Part shown: piece by piece, positions 6,049-14,957 of the stretch
Layout of the letters: the number at the start of each line of letters is the position of its first letter
Position numbering within the stretch: the first letter of the stretch is position 1
DNA from: a virus
Strand: one strand, 5' to 3'
Length of the DNA: 38,261 nt
Virus record (IMG/VR): IMGVR_UViG_3300046723_000423
Span: 1 to 38,261 of that record
Made by a program: the position numbers and the translations under genes
Notes under the pieces: model-generated
Told to the model about the DNA's origin: nothing
The model's database searches: none
What the model saw: the letters and a program-made list of their open reading frames with translations, nothing else

Positions 6049-7631
6049 GCGCAACCCAGACGCTCGACCTCTCAGCCCTGCCGCCCGGCCTGAAGATCCG
6101 GGTAGACGATCCCAAGGCCCTCGCCGACCCGATCGTCCAGGCCCAGCTTCGCGAGCTGATCGACCGGGTCCGGGTCAACCCGCTGCTGCGTTACTACCCG
6201 CACGTCAAGCAGACCCCCTTCCACGGCACCCCGCGCAAAACCCGCGTCTTCCTCGGCGGCGAACGATCGGGCAAGTCCGTCGCGGGGATCCTCGACGACA
6301 CGATCAACGCGGTCGATCGCGAGGTTCTCCCCGAGCACCTGCTCGAGTTCAAGATCTGGGACGAGTTCTTCTGCAGGATCATCACTCCCGACTTCGGCCG
6401 CGGCCAGGAGGAAATCCTCAAGACCCTGCAGCAGTGGGTGCCGGCGGCCCAGCTCTACACCGGCAGCTGGGAAGGCGCCTACTCCGACAAGAAACACGAG
6501 CTGCGCTTCGCCAACGGCAACTTCTTCGAGTTCATGACCTGCGAACAGGACGTCTCGAAGTTCGGCGGCACCTCGCGTCACCGGATCCACTACGACGAGG
6601 AACCCAAGGGCGCCAAAGGTGAAGAGATCCGCCAGGCCAACGTCAACCGCCTGGTCGAGTTCCGCGGTGACGAACTGTTCACCTTCTCCCCGGTGCACGG
6701 GCTCGGCTGGACTTACGACGAGCTCTGGGAAGAGAGGGGCGAGGAAGTCGCCGAGGACGTCTGGGTCTCAGACGAGATGATCCTGGTTCGCGCTGACCAG
6801 GACGACAACCCCCACCTGGACCAGCAGGGCAAGGAAGAAGCTGAGGCGAAAATCCCGGAGGGGATGCGGGCGGCGCGCAAGTCCGGCTATTTCGTCCACG
6901 CCCAGGGCCTCGTCTACGACAACTTCGATCGCGACCTGCACGTCTGCGAGCCGCTCTCGAAGGAGTTCGTGCAGACCCTCGCCCGCTTCGAGTCGATCGA
7001 CCCGGGCATCGTCACCACTGCGGTCGTCTTCGGCGGCTTCGATTCCGACAACGTCCTCTGGATCTACGACGAGCTCTACCTGCACGACCGTTGGGCGGTG
7101 CCGGAGAACGCGGCCGAGAAAATCTTCGCCAAACGAGCTGAGTGGGAGGTCGGATCCCCGCGACGGTCGATCATCGACCCGGCGGCCGACTCCCGCAACG
7201 TGCAGACCAACATCAAAACGGACAAGGCCTACAAGAACGCCGGCATCCGAGTTCGCAAGGCCAAGTCCAATGACGTCGAAGCCGGCGTCTTCGAAGTAAT
7301 GCGTCGCCTCGAGCACACGGTGACGATGGAGAGCGAGTCGGGCGAGAAGCTGACGATGGCCTTCCCGCTCATCAAGATCGCCGAGAACTGCAAGAAAGTC
7401 CTCTGGGAGCGCGGCCGTTATCGGCGCGAACCAAACGACGACGGCAGCTTCGGAGTGGTCAAGCGCGATGACCACCTGATGGATGGCAAACGGTACCTGG
7501 CGATGGAGAAACCGCTCGAGCGCCGTAAGCGCAGCCAGGGCGCGTCGAAGATCTACAAACCCGGCACCGCCGGTCCGGCACCGAAACGGGGACGCGCCAA
7601 AGTGGGCGGCCCGTTCGGCAAATACTCCTAG
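6045..7631 (+). CDS. terL: Terminase large subunit, 528 aa
   Basis: TerL packages phage DNA: an ATPase motor feeds DNA into the capsid and a nuclease cuts the concatemer. The N-terminal ATPase shows Walker A GGERSGKS (residues 71-78) and Walker B with catalytic glutamate in IHYDEE (181-186). FTFSPVHG near 213-219 fits the coupling region. The C-terminal RNase H-like nuclease shows acidic residues in SIDPG (Asp319), IIDPAAD (Asp378) and RDDHLMD (Asp475/476, Asp480). The length is typical. The start is GTG in a GTGA overlap with the previous gene. The basic tail (KRGRAKVGGPFGKYS) is usual for the family. It opens the virion operon. Confidence 0.93.
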   Translation: MSATQTLDLSALPPGLKIRVDDPKALADPIVQAQLRELIDRVRVNPLLRYYPHVKQTPFHGTPRKTRVFLGGERSGKSVAGILDDTINAVDREVLPEHLLEFKIWDEFFCRIITPDFGRGQEEILKTLQQWVPAAQLYTGSWEGAYSDKKHELRFANGNFFEFMTCEQDVSKFGGTSRHRIHYDEEPKGAKGEEIRQANVNRLVEFRGDELFTFSPVHGLGWTYDELWEERGEEVAEDVWVSDEMILVRADQDDNPHLDQQGKEEAEAKIPEGMRAARKSGYFVHAQGLVYDNFDRDLHVCEPLSKEFVQTLARFESIDPGIVTTAVVFGGFDSDNVLWIYDELYLHDRWAVPENAAEKIFAKRAEWEVGSPRRSIIDPAADSRNVQTNIKTDKAYKNAGIRVRKAKSNDVEAGVFEVMRRLEHTVTMESESGEKLTMAFPLIKIAENCKKVLWERGRYRREPNDDGSFGVVKRDDHLMDGKRYLAMEKPLERRKRSQGASKIYKPGTAGPAPKRGRAKVGGPFGKYS

Positions 7632-7645
7632 GAAAGGATCCCAGC

Positions 7646-7996
7646 GTGAGGCTCATCAACACCGCAGACCCAGACTGTTACCCGCTTCCCTACCCCCCGC
7701 GCGCGTGCGTCGTGTCCGGCCGGGCAGAGGGCGAGATCGTTGACTTCAACGTCGTCATCGACTCCCCGGAGCCGACTCGCCTCTACATCGATCGTCACAT
7801 CATCGAAGCGGCCGCCCGCGACCTCTTCGGGATGGTGAAAGAAGGCAAGGCCATACAGCTCGAGGCGTGGCATCAGTACGAGAAAGAGCGGGCCGATGAA
7901 CTCGAGGAGCAGTGCAAGCACTTGCAAGAGACCGTCAAAACGCTGAGGCGCCTGGACGCCCAGCAAGGAAAGGAGTTGGCTGACAATGCCGGCTAA
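7646..7996 (+). CDS. Hypothetical phage protein, 116 aa
   Basis: The GTG at 7646 follows AAAGGA at 7 nt spacing. The N-terminal half is a beta domain (ACVVSGRAEGEIVDFNVVID, then RLYIDRHIIEAAARDLFGM), a pattern I have seen in small proteins of phage structural clusters. The C-terminal half is a coiled coil (EQCKHLQETVKTLRRLDAQ). Function unknown. It overlaps the next gene by 11 nt, so the two are probably translated together. Confidence 0.6.
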   Translation: MRLINTADPDCYPLPYPPRACVVSGRAEGEIVDFNVVIDSPEPTRLYIDRHIIEAAARDLFGMVKEGKAIQLEAWHQYEKERADELEEQCKHLQETVKTLRRLDAQQGKELADNAG

Positions 7997-8396
7997 CCAA
8001 ACACTGAATTCGGGTAAGAGCAGGTTGCTCGAAACCCCGGTCAAGGAACTCGCCGTCTCGGTCGGCCACGTTGCGGTCACCGAGCCCGACGACAGCGCCT
8101 ACGTGATCGACGCCGATGGCGTCCACATTTACGACCCACCGCAGTCCGGTCTGACCGTCTTCGCGATCGGTCAGGGCGGCGCTCGGTTCTCGGTCTTCTA
8201 CGCCGACGACACCGAGAGCGTCCCGGATCCCACCCCGCCGGCCGACTCGGCGGTGCCGGCCCCTCGCAAACGGGCTCGACGGAGTCGCCCCAAGGCGGCC
8301 GCCAAGCGCGCCAAGCCCGAGAGCAAGCCCGCGGCTAAGGCCCCGAAGAAGAAGGCCTCGAAGGCGAAGGCGAAGACGACCTCGAGGAAGCGCTAG
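7986..8396 (+). CDS. Protein with a histone H1-like Lys/Ala/Pro tail, 136 aa
   Basis: Residues 1-75 form a small beta-rich domain (RLLETPVKELAVSVGHVAV, then ARFSVFYADD). Residues from about 88 to the end are almost only Lys, Ala, Pro, Arg and Ser (KRARRSRPKAAAKRAKPE, then KKKASKAKAKTTSRKR), as in histone H1 or bacterial HU-type tails. Such a tail should bind DNA or the polyanionic capsid interior. It lies between terminase and portal, so a virion or packaging-associated DNA-binding role is plausible. The function is inferred from composition only. Confidence 0.6.
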   Translation: MPANQTLNSGKSRLLETPVKELAVSVGHVAVTEPDDSAYVIDADGVHIYDPPQSGLTVFAIGQGGARFSVFYADDTESVPDPTPPADSAVPAPRKRARRSRPKAAAKRAKPESKPAAKAPKKKASKAKAKTTSRKR

Positions 8397-8399
8397 TCG

Positions 8400-8801
8400 A
8401 TGAAGACATCGATCGCCCTACTCGATTCCGAAAAACGGACGGCGACCACGCCGTCCGATGACGTGTCGGCGCATGTTGACGACGCTGGGGCGATGTTCTT
8501 CCTCGACATCACCAAAGCGCCCAACAACGAAGAGAAACTCACCCTGCTGGTCGAAGCCAAAGACGAGGCGAGCGGCAAGTACGTTCCGATCACCGCTTTC
8601 GCCGCCTCCAAGAAAGGCTCCGAATTGGCAGGCGGTGAAACGCTCGCTTTCACCGTCTACCCCGCTGCAGCCGAGACGGCTGCGGTCGGTGCGCACGAAG
8701 TGCAGGCCCTGCCGATCCCGAAGCACTTCCGGGTCAAGGTCTCGCACTCCGGCGCGAGTGAATGGATCTACTCGGTCGGCATGCAGTTCCTGGGGGGCTA
8801 G
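8400..8801 (+). CDS. Putative beta-sandwich virion protein, 133 aa
   Basis: The sequence alternates strands and turns: KLTLLVEAKDEASGKYVPITAF, then LAFTVYPAA, then PIPKHFRVKVSHSGASEWIYSVGMQFL. The 'FTVYP ... LPxxxRVxVxHSGA...YSVG' pattern is one I associate with small structural proteins near phage fibre genes. It sits directly before a fibre-like gene, which supports an accessory virion role such as fibre base or decoration. It has no catalytic motif. Confidence 0.6.
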   Translation: MKTSIALLDSEKRTATTPSDDVSAHVDDAGAMFFLDITKAPNNEEKLTLLVEAKDEASGKYVPITAFAASKKGSELAGGETLAFTVYPAAAETAAVGAHEVQALPIPKHFRVKVSHSGASEWIYSVGMQFLGG

Positions 8802-8807
8802 GCGCGA

Positions 8808-10010
8808 ATGACTCGCGTTCCGGCCCTGGCTGATCCCAAAGCTGAACTGGGGATCATCAACCTCGGGTCGGATTGGTCGGCGGGGGACGTGCTGGGTTCG
8901 CGCTCAGCTAATCCCCCGCCGGCTCACAAGCTGGACCTCCGAGACGGCACGCTGGGTAATCCGGTCAAGCTGGGGACGAGCGTTTCGATCTCGCGCTTCG
9001 ATGCGACGAGGCGCGTCGAAGTGGATGAAGAAATCGGCCCGGAAGGCACTGACGGCCCCGATGGCGCGACGGCGCTGCGCTCCTCGATCAAGGCCGCCGC
9101 CTCCGGCCAGGTGCAGATCCTCGCTGGCGCCTTCACGGCCTGGCACACGGGTGAATCCAACGGTGGCCATGCCGGTGCCGATGCAGGCGCTCTCTACGGG
9201 CTCTCACGGGTAACCGGCAACGGTGTTGGCAGGGCGATCCCGCTCTACCTCGAGTCGAGCCGAGAGACCGCCACGAGCGGCGGTCAGCAGGCGATCGAGA
9301 TCCGGATCAAAAACAGCTCCGGGGAATCGGACGCCTACGTCTTCAACGGTGCCTCGAAGTCGATGGGGATCTGGCTCAACGCACAGAGCACCGGGGTCGC
9401 CGACACCGCGGCGGGGATCCAGTTCGGTCACGGCTTCGAACGGCAGTTCGACGTCGGGGTCGGCTTCAACGCCCTCTCGGTCAAGAGCGCTTCGATCCGC
9501 GATGACTCCGAAGCGCTGCGCTCGATCTTCATCAAGGGCAAACACGAAAAAGCGGCGATCGCCGTCGCTGCTGAAGGCGGCCCTGTGGTGATCGGCGGCG
9601 AAGAAAAGAACTTCGCCGGGGAACAGTTGCTCGAGGTCCTCTACGGCGCCTCTGCCCTCGACCCGGGTGTTGTGATCGGGACCGGCCAGGGCAAATCGGT
9701 TTCGATGATGGCGATCCGCAACTCGACCGGCAACGTCAAGATCTTCGCCTCCAACGCTGGCAACGCTTTCCTCACCGGCACCGTCCAGGGTGACACCGGG
9801 ATCAACTTCACCGCCGGCAAGGTCTTCCACATCGGCGCTCAAGCCAAAACCTCACTCTTCCGAGTCTCCGAAACGGGTGTCGGCTTCAACGGCGCGGCAC
9901 CCGTCGCAAAAGCAGGAGCGATCGGCAGCCCAGCCGCCGAACTCGCCGCCCTGAAGACCGCGGTAGACGCAGTCCGCGTCGCCCTGACGAATGTGGGGAT
10001 CACAGCCTGA
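8808..10010 (+). CDS. Putative head or tail fibre/adhesin, 400 aa
   Basis: The long Gly/Ala/Ser-rich beta protein has repeated strand-turn units (AIPLYLESSRETATSGGQ, IEIRIKNSSGESDAYVFNGA, FLTGTVQGDTGINFTAGK). Its C-terminus (VSETGVGFNGAAPVAKAGAI, then ELAALKTAVDAVRVALTNVG) fits the 'GFxGxxPVAK + helix' tail that ends many phage fibre and surface proteins. I therefore call it a trimeric fibre-like virion protein. Lying between terL and portal rather than with the tail genes is unusual and would suit a head fibre. Its stop overlaps the next start (TGATG). Confidence 0.6.
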   Translation: MTRVPALADPKAELGIINLGSDWSAGDVLGSRSANPPPAHKLDLRDGTLGNPVKLGTSVSISRFDATRRVEVDEEIGPEGTDGPDGATALRSSIKAAASGQVQILAGAFTAWHTGESNGGHAGADAGALYGLSRVTGNGVGRAIPLYLESSRETATSGGQQAIEIRIKNSSGESDAYVFNGASKSMGIWLNAQSTGVADTAAGIQFGHGFERQFDVGVGFNALSVKSASIRDDSEALRSIFIKGKHEKAAIAVAAEGGPVVIGGEEKNFAGEQLLEVLYGASALDPGVVIGTGQGKSVSMMAIRNSTGNVKIFASNAGNAFLTGTVQGDTGINFTAGKVFHIGAQAKTSLFRVSETGVGFNGAAPVAKAGAIGSPAAELAALKTAVDAVRVALTNVGITA

Positions 10011-10174
10011 TGCTTTCCACCGACACACTTCGCCTGCTCTCCGACATCCTCAACCGGGCCTCGGTCAACGTCGGCTCCGACGACTTCGAGGAGATGGCGC
10101 CGAAGCTACTGGCCGCCAAGAACGAACTCGCCTCCGAGCTGCGAGAGGCCGAGGGCGGTCCACATGGGAGCTGA
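10010..10174 (+). CDS. Small helical protein, 54 aa
   Basis: This short gene starts in TGATG with the fibre gene and overlaps the next gene by 11 nt. The product (MLSTDTLRLLSDILNRASVN, then DDFEEMAPKLLAAKNELASE) is two acidic helices, a form common among tiny proteins in phage structural clusters. The role is unknown. It is supported by tight coupling on both sides and by codon use like its neighbours. Confidence 0.5.
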   Translation: MLSTDTLRLLSDILNRASVNVGSDDFEEMAPKLLAAKNELASELREAEGGPHGS

Positions 10175-10415
10175 GGTCCTTTGCATCGTCCTGATCGCTT
10201 ACATCGCTTGGCGCGAGCGCAGTCATGCCATAGAGCGGCATTGGCTCATTTCGCGCCGTGGCGGCGTTCCTCCTGCTCCGTTCGCTTCCTCCCGGCGACG
10301 GGGTAAGGGGGGCGGTGCGCGGGTGATCTCGGCCGAGGACGACGCGGCGTTCCTGCAGGCCAAGGAGCGCCAAGAGGACGACCCGATCGAGGGCGAGATC
10401 GAGGAGGCTGAGTAA
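10164..10415 (+). CDS. Small membrane-anchored protein, 83 aa
   Basis: An N-terminal hydrophobic segment (EVLCIVLIAYIAW, residues 3-15) is followed by a basic stretch (RERSHAIERHWLISRRGG, SSRRRGKGGG) and an acidic tail (ERQEDDPIEGEIEEAE). The layout predicts a short membrane anchor with a cytoplasmic charged domain. The function is unknown. Its TAATG overlap couples it to the portal gene. Confidence 0.55.
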   Translation: MGAEVLCIVLIAYIAWRERSHAIERHWLISRRGGVPPAPFASSRRRGKGGGARVISAEDDAAFLQAKERQEDDPIEGEIEEAE

Positions 10416-12631
10416 TGGCCGGCGCCGTCGCAGCCCTCGCCGAAAAAGTCACTGACGCCGCGGGTGCGGCGCTGGACAAGGTCAACCCGCCGAAGGGCGG
10501 GAAGACTCCCCCCGAGATTGAGAAACGGCTGAAACGGGGTCGGGAACGGCTCAACCAGGTCGCGCCTCGCCGGCGCGAGGCAGTCGAGTTCGCGCGCGGC
10601 AACCACTACGTCTCGATCGACAAATCGGGGCTCAAACTGGTCGAACAGTCCACGGTGCCGAAGTGGGCCGGCGGCGAAAAGCCCGACCACCGCGTGCGCC
10701 GCTCGAGGGATCTGATCGGCCCGATCCTGAAGGCGAAGATCTCCGGCGCCACCCAGCGGATTCCGGGCTATGAAGTCGTGCCCTCGAGCAGCGACCCCGA
10801 AGACTATTCCGCCACCCGGATCAGCGAAAAAGTCCTCACCGCCGGCTACACGCTGTGGAAGCTCAAGCGTGCCTTCAGACGCTTTGTCTGGAACGCCCTG
10901 GTCACCGAGGAAGCCTTCATCGCCCCGATCTGGGATGCCAGCATCGGGCCCTTCATCGAAGCCCCTGACGGCTCTCAGGTCGGCATGGGCGACGTTCGCC
11001 CCGTCGTCTACAGCGGCCTCGAGGTCATCTGGGAGCCCGGTGTGCCCTACGAGGAGTCCTCGTGGATGGCGATTGAGCACGCTCGCCCCTGCGACCAGGT
11101 CGAAGCCGAACCCGACTTCATCGGCGACACGAAGCTGAAGGCCGACGCCGACGAGAAGTCGATGGAAAACGGGCTCGGCCTCCGCGAAAAGCCGCGGGGC
11201 GGCAACCTCTGCATCGTCACCGAGTTCCTCGAGCGGCCCTGCCCGAAGTACCCGAAAGGCCAGCGCAAAGTCTTCGCCAACGGCCGGGAAATCTTCCCTG
11301 TGGAGAACTACCCGCTCGAAGACCACAAGGGCGAGATCGTGGACGAACCGTTCCTCAAACGGATCGCCTATTCGATCGACGGCGTCAGCGATCGCGATCG
11401 CGGCCTCGTGCAGTCGATGATCGAGTCGATGCGCCAGTACGACTACGGCGCCAACAAGGCGGCCGAGTACCTGCAGCTGGTCCTGGTCCCGCAGATCATG
11501 GCCGCCGAGGGCGCCGTCAAGGGTGTCATTGACGACGAGCCCGGCGCGGTCGTGGAAATCGACCCCGACGCTTGGGCCGAAGGTGAAGCCAAATGGCGCG
11601 AGATGCCGCCGATGCCCCGCGAGTACATGGAGATGCAGTCCGCGGCGCAGACCGAGATGAACGAAATCTCGCACACCTTCGAAGTGCCCCAGGGGACGCG
11701 CTCGGCCCAGGCCCTCAGCTTCATCTCCGAAAAGGACACGCTCGCCTGGAACGACTTCATGGAAGACCTGGCCGAGGCCTACGCCGCCTTCGCCCGCGAC
11801 TCCCTCAGCCTCGTGCAGCTCCGCTACACCGAGGACCGCATGGTCAAGTTCCGCGGGCTCACCGGCTGGGAGGCGATCGCCGACTTCAGGGGCGCCGACA
11901 TTCGCGGCCAGCGCGATGTCCGGGTGAGCGCCGGCTCACTGGAACCGCTGACCCAGGCGAAGATCGAACAGCGGATCCTGTCGTGGGTCGGGCCCACGGG
12001 ACTCTTCCCCGGCCACTTCCCGCCCGAGCTCGTCATGCGCGCGCTCAGCTCCAACGACCTCGACGTGCTCAATCAGTCCTACGAAGAGGATGAAGCCCGG
12101 GTCAACTTCATCATCAGCCAGATCCGCGCCGGCACCTTCTGGGACATTCCCGACCGGCCCGTCTTCCCCGGCGAGGAAGTGCCCAAAAAGGACCCGGCCA
12201 CGGGCGAAGTCGAATGGATCCAGCCTCCCCAGCCGGGTGAGCCGTCGCAGGTCGACGAAGCGACCGGGGAACCGATCCCCGGGACCGAAGTGCCGCCGAC
12301 GCCGGGGATCCCGGTGCTCGAGACGATGCTGCCCGGCTGGATGCCGCGGCCCTTCGACAACATCGCCGTGCACAAACTGCGGATCGAGACCTTCATGAAG
12401 TCGGACGAGTGGCCCCACCTGCCGCCCGAAGATCAGAAAGCCACGATGGACTATTACCGCGGCCTGATCGACCTCGAAACGAAAAACGCGATGCGCGCCA
12501 GCGAACTGCAGACCCAGCGCGCCGAGCAGATGGGGATGCAGAACGCGGCCAAGCCGCAGGGTGCCAAACCACTCCCCGACCAGCCCTCACCCGAAGCAGC
12601 GGGTGAAAGCGAAGCTCCCCCAGCCGGATAA
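10415..12631 (+). CDS. Portal protein, 738 aa
   Basis: The portal is the dodecameric ring at one capsid vertex through which DNA is packaged and ejected. Length, position between terminase and scaffold, and sequence features fit the large portals of P22-like and related podoviruses. These include an N-terminal basic helical region (ERLNQVAPRRREAVEFARGN), a clip/wing region with many acidic loops, and a long helical region typical of the stem and crown (AQTEMNEISHTFEVPQGTRS, then KDTLAWNDFMEDLAEAYAAF). The last 150 residues are Pro/Gln/Glu-rich and probably disordered or crown. It begins in TAATG with the gene before it. Confidence 0.85.
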   Translation: MAGAVAALAEKVTDAAGAALDKVNPPKGGKTPPEIEKRLKRGRERLNQVAPRRREAVEFARGNHYVSIDKSGLKLVEQSTVPKWAGGEKPDHRVRRSRDLIGPILKAKISGATQRIPGYEVVPSSSDPEDYSATRISEKVLTAGYTLWKLKRAFRRFVWNALVTEEAFIAPIWDASIGPFIEAPDGSQVGMGDVRPVVYSGLEVIWEPGVPYEESSWMAIEHARPCDQVEAEPDFIGDTKLKADADEKSMENGLGLREKPRGGNLCIVTEFLERPCPKYPKGQRKVFANGREIFPVENYPLEDHKGEIVDEPFLKRIAYSIDGVSDRDRGLVQSMIESMRQYDYGANKAAEYLQLVLVPQIMAAEGAVKGVIDDEPGAVVEIDPDAWAEGEAKWREMPPMPREYMEMQSAAQTEMNEISHTFEVPQGTRSAQALSFISEKDTLAWNDFMEDLAEAYAAFARDSLSLVQLRYTEDRMVKFRGLTGWEAIADFRGADIRGQRDVRVSAGSLEPLTQAKIEQRILSWVGPTGLFPGHFPPELVMRALSSNDLDVLNQSYEEDEARVNFIISQIRAGTFWDIPDRPVFPGEEVPKKDPATGEVEWIQPPQPGEPSQVDEATGEPIPGTEVPPTPGIPVLETMLPGWMPRPFDNIAVHKLRIETFMKSDEWPHLPPEDQKATMDYYRGLIDLETKNAMRASELQTQRAEQMGMQNAAKPQGAKPLPDQPSPEAAGESEAPPAG

Positions 12632-12717
12632 CACTTACCGCCGAACCCGCGACCCGCACTCGGCAAACCAGGCGAACCCGGCTCCATCGGCCACTCGCCC
12701 TGGATAAAGGAGACACG

Positions 12718-13626
12718 ATGAACGCAGTTGAGGCCCCTGCCGGTCGGCAGGATCAGCCCGAGGCACTCGCTCACCTGGACGACGTCCTCGAGCTTGCCCG
12801 ACGTGAGGAACCGGCTTGGCCGGCGCAGCAGCGAGAGCTGAGGCGCAGCGGAGCACTCCTCAACGAGGTAAGCACGGAGGCAGACGCCGGGAAAGAGGGC
12901 GAGGAGCCGACCACCGAAGGTGACCACTCGGCTGAGGCCGAACCCGGCACCGAGGGGGCGGAGTCCTTTACGGACTTCGATCTCGACAGCCTCCCGCCGG
13001 AGGCGCGTGCAGCCGCCGAAGCCGCTGAGAAGCGGATGCAGGCGGACTACACCCGCAAGACGCAGGAAGCCAGTCAGAGAGTCACGCAGGCAGAGCAGTA
13101 CCAGGCGATAGTGGAAGGCCTCGAGGACCCACAGCGGGCTCCCGAGATCCTTCGCATTCTCGGCTGGGACCTCGAGGACGGTGCCCAAGAGGAGTTTGCC
13201 GAGGAGGAGTTCGAGACGCGCGACCCCCGGGTCGATCAGCTCGAGCAACGCCTCGCCGAACGCGAACGTATGGACGAAATCAAAGCCGAGGAACAGGCCG
13301 AGGATCGTTCCATCGCCGAGCAGATCGAAGCCTCTGAGAATGAGATGGACCACAAATTCTCAGAGGAGGAAATCGGCTTCCTCTATCTCTACGCGGACGA
13401 ATACCGCGACGAGCAGGGCAAACCCAACGTGAAGGCCGCAATCGACCTTCTCGAAGGGATCGTCTCGTCTCGACAGCAGAACTGGATCGAGACGAAGAAG
13501 GCTCCCCGCCGGCTTCGCCAGGGAAAACCTGCCACACGTGAGGTTGACCTGTCCACTGAGAGCCGGGAGGACCGCATCAAACGGATGGCTGAGGCCGCCG
13601 AGGCAGTGCGCGGTTCCGCGGAGTAG
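12718..13626 (+). CDS. Capsid scaffolding protein, 302 aa
   Basis: It lies directly before the major capsid gene, behind AAAGGAGACACG. The protein is acidic, very Glu-rich and almost wholly helical. FDLDSLPPEARAAAEAAEKR followed by MQADYTRKTQEASQRVTQAE is a hallmark of phage scaffold proteins ('LPxEaR...kkmQaDYTrKTQe'). Coiled-coil helices follow (DQLEQRLAERERMDEIKAE). The C-terminus has Arg/Lys residues (DRIKRMAEAAEAVRG) that usually bind the coat. Its role is to shape the procapsid and then leave it. Confidence 0.85.
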   Translation: MNAVEAPAGRQDQPEALAHLDDVLELARREEPAWPAQQRELRRSGALLNEVSTEADAGKEGEEPTTEGDHSAEAEPGTEGAESFTDFDLDSLPPEARAAAEAAEKRMQADYTRKTQEASQRVTQAEQYQAIVEGLEDPQRAPEILRILGWDLEDGAQEEFAEEEFETRDPRVDQLEQRLAERERMDEIKAEEQAEDRSIAEQIEASENEMDHKFSEEEIGFLYLYADEYRDEQGKPNVKAAIDLLEGIVSSRQQNWIETKKAPRRLRQGKPATREVDLSTESREDRIKRMAEAAEAVRGSAE

Positions 13627-13651
13627 TAACAACAGCTAAAGGAGGCGTCAC

Positions 13652-14887
13652 ATGCCGGCTACCGACATCTCGGTAATCGAAGCGACGCTGAAGGAGGGCT
13701 GGACCCAGGACAACCTGGAGATCCAGTTCCTCGACACAGATGAATTGATGAAGCAGCTCGGGACCAGAAACCCCGAGCAGTTGATCGGTGACCACGCTCT
13801 GACCGGCGTGCACACTGGTCGCGGTGGTGGATTCACGATGGTGCCTCCTACGGGTACCCGGGCAGCGAACTCGCCGGACTCGCAGAAGACCGCACAGGCG
13901 GAATGGACTCTTCGCCGGGCGTTCAACTCCATCGAAATCGACACAGCGGCGATCAAACGGACGGGGAACAACTCCCTGGCCGTCGCCAACGTGATCGACC
14001 TCGAGGTCTCGGGGACCATCTCCGACACCCAGAAACAGATCGTGCGTCAGCTCGTGACCGATCAGTCTGGGTTCATCAGTTCGTTCAAAAAAATCGGTGG
14101 CGCCAAAACCAAAACCCTCGAACTCAACACGACGGGGGCCTTGGGGCTCGGCATCGAGGCAACACGGCAACAGTGGTTGCCGATCGGTCAGGAAGTGGAC
14201 ATCGGGACGGAAGCCGAACAGGCGAAATTCGCGGAAAAGGCGGAAGTCACCGCCTTCAGCGAATTGGAATCCAAACCGACGATCACCCTGAACAAAGAAA
14301 TCGAAAAAGAAGTCGAAGGCAACATCTCGATCGCGAAGTCGCGCTCGGGTGCCACTTCTTTCTCGATGAACGGTTTCCGGAACATGGCGAGCCTCACTGC
14401 CAAATTCGGGAACCTGGACCCGGCCGTTGAACCAGGCTGGGCTCCCGCGTTCGCCGACGCGACCGGCGGTGCGATCACCCGTCAGCGGGTAATCAAGGGC
14501 CGGCGCAAGGTGCGTCAGAAGGGCGTCAACCCCGATTGGGCGTGGACGTCGCTGAAGCAGGTCGAAAACCTCGAAAACGAGACCTACCCACAGGTCCGTT
14601 TCCAGGGGACTGACGGCCAGAACACGGGCGACGGGGAGTCGATCAAGATCGGCAACCTGACTGTCCAGGCGCACGAGGATTGCCCAGAGGGCGACTTCAC
14701 GTACGTCAAGAAGGACAACGTGTTCATGATCCGCGATGAGAAGCCTTACTGGCTTACTCAGCGCTACGGCAACGGCATCTTGATGCCGCAGGCCAACTCG
14801 ACGTTCCTCTACGGTTCGCTCGAGTGGTACGTGGAGCTGTGCACCAACCGGCGCAGTGCGGTCGGTCAGTTCACGCAGCTCGCCTAG
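13652..14887 (+). CDS. Major capsid protein, 411 aa
   Basis: It follows the scaffold behind a strong AAAGGAGG ribosome site and is followed by a strong terminator, both usual for the most abundant virion protein. Length and gene order fit an HK97-fold coat of about 45 kDa. Visible features are an N-terminal helix (DISVIEATLKEGWTQDNLEI), a long-helix region (KTAQAEWTLRRAFNSIEIDT, QKQIVRQLVTDQSGFISS), and a beta-rich late segment with a turn at GILMPQANSTFLYGSLEWYV. No protease gene is seen upstream. Family assignment is by context plus fold-like pattern; I do not name the closest coat family. Confidence 0.88.
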   Translation: MPATDISVIEATLKEGWTQDNLEIQFLDTDELMKQLGTRNPEQLIGDHALTGVHTGRGGGFTMVPPTGTRAANSPDSQKTAQAEWTLRRAFNSIEIDTAAIKRTGNNSLAVANVIDLEVSGTISDTQKQIVRQLVTDQSGFISSFKKIGGAKTKTLELNTTGALGLGIEATRQQWLPIGQEVDIGTEAEQAKFAEKAEVTAFSELESKPTITLNKEIEKEVEGNISIAKSRSGATSFSMNGFRNMASLTAKFGNLDPAVEPGWAPAFADATGGAITRQRVIKGRRKVRQKGVNPDWAWTSLKQVENLENETYPQVRFQGTDGQNTGDGESIKIGNLTVQAHEDCPEGDFTYVKKDNVFMIRDEKPYWLTQRYGNGILMPQANSTFLYGSLEWYVELCTNRRSAVGQFTQLA

Positions 14888-14893
14888 TTACCC

Positions 14894-14929
14894 AGCCCGT
14901 CCCTGAGTCAAATCAGGGGCGGGCTTTCT
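14894..14929 (+). terminator. Rho-independent terminator after the major capsid gene
   Basis: AGCCCGTCCCTGA (14894-14906) pairs with TCAGGGGCGGGCT (14913-14925) over 13 bp, with one T-G wobble and a 6-nt loop, followed by TTCTTA. It would limit read-through and leave the capsid gene as the most abundant 3' end of its transcript. Confidence 0.85.
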
Positions 14930-14957
14930 TATCTGCCCCCACAACAAAGGAGTCGAA

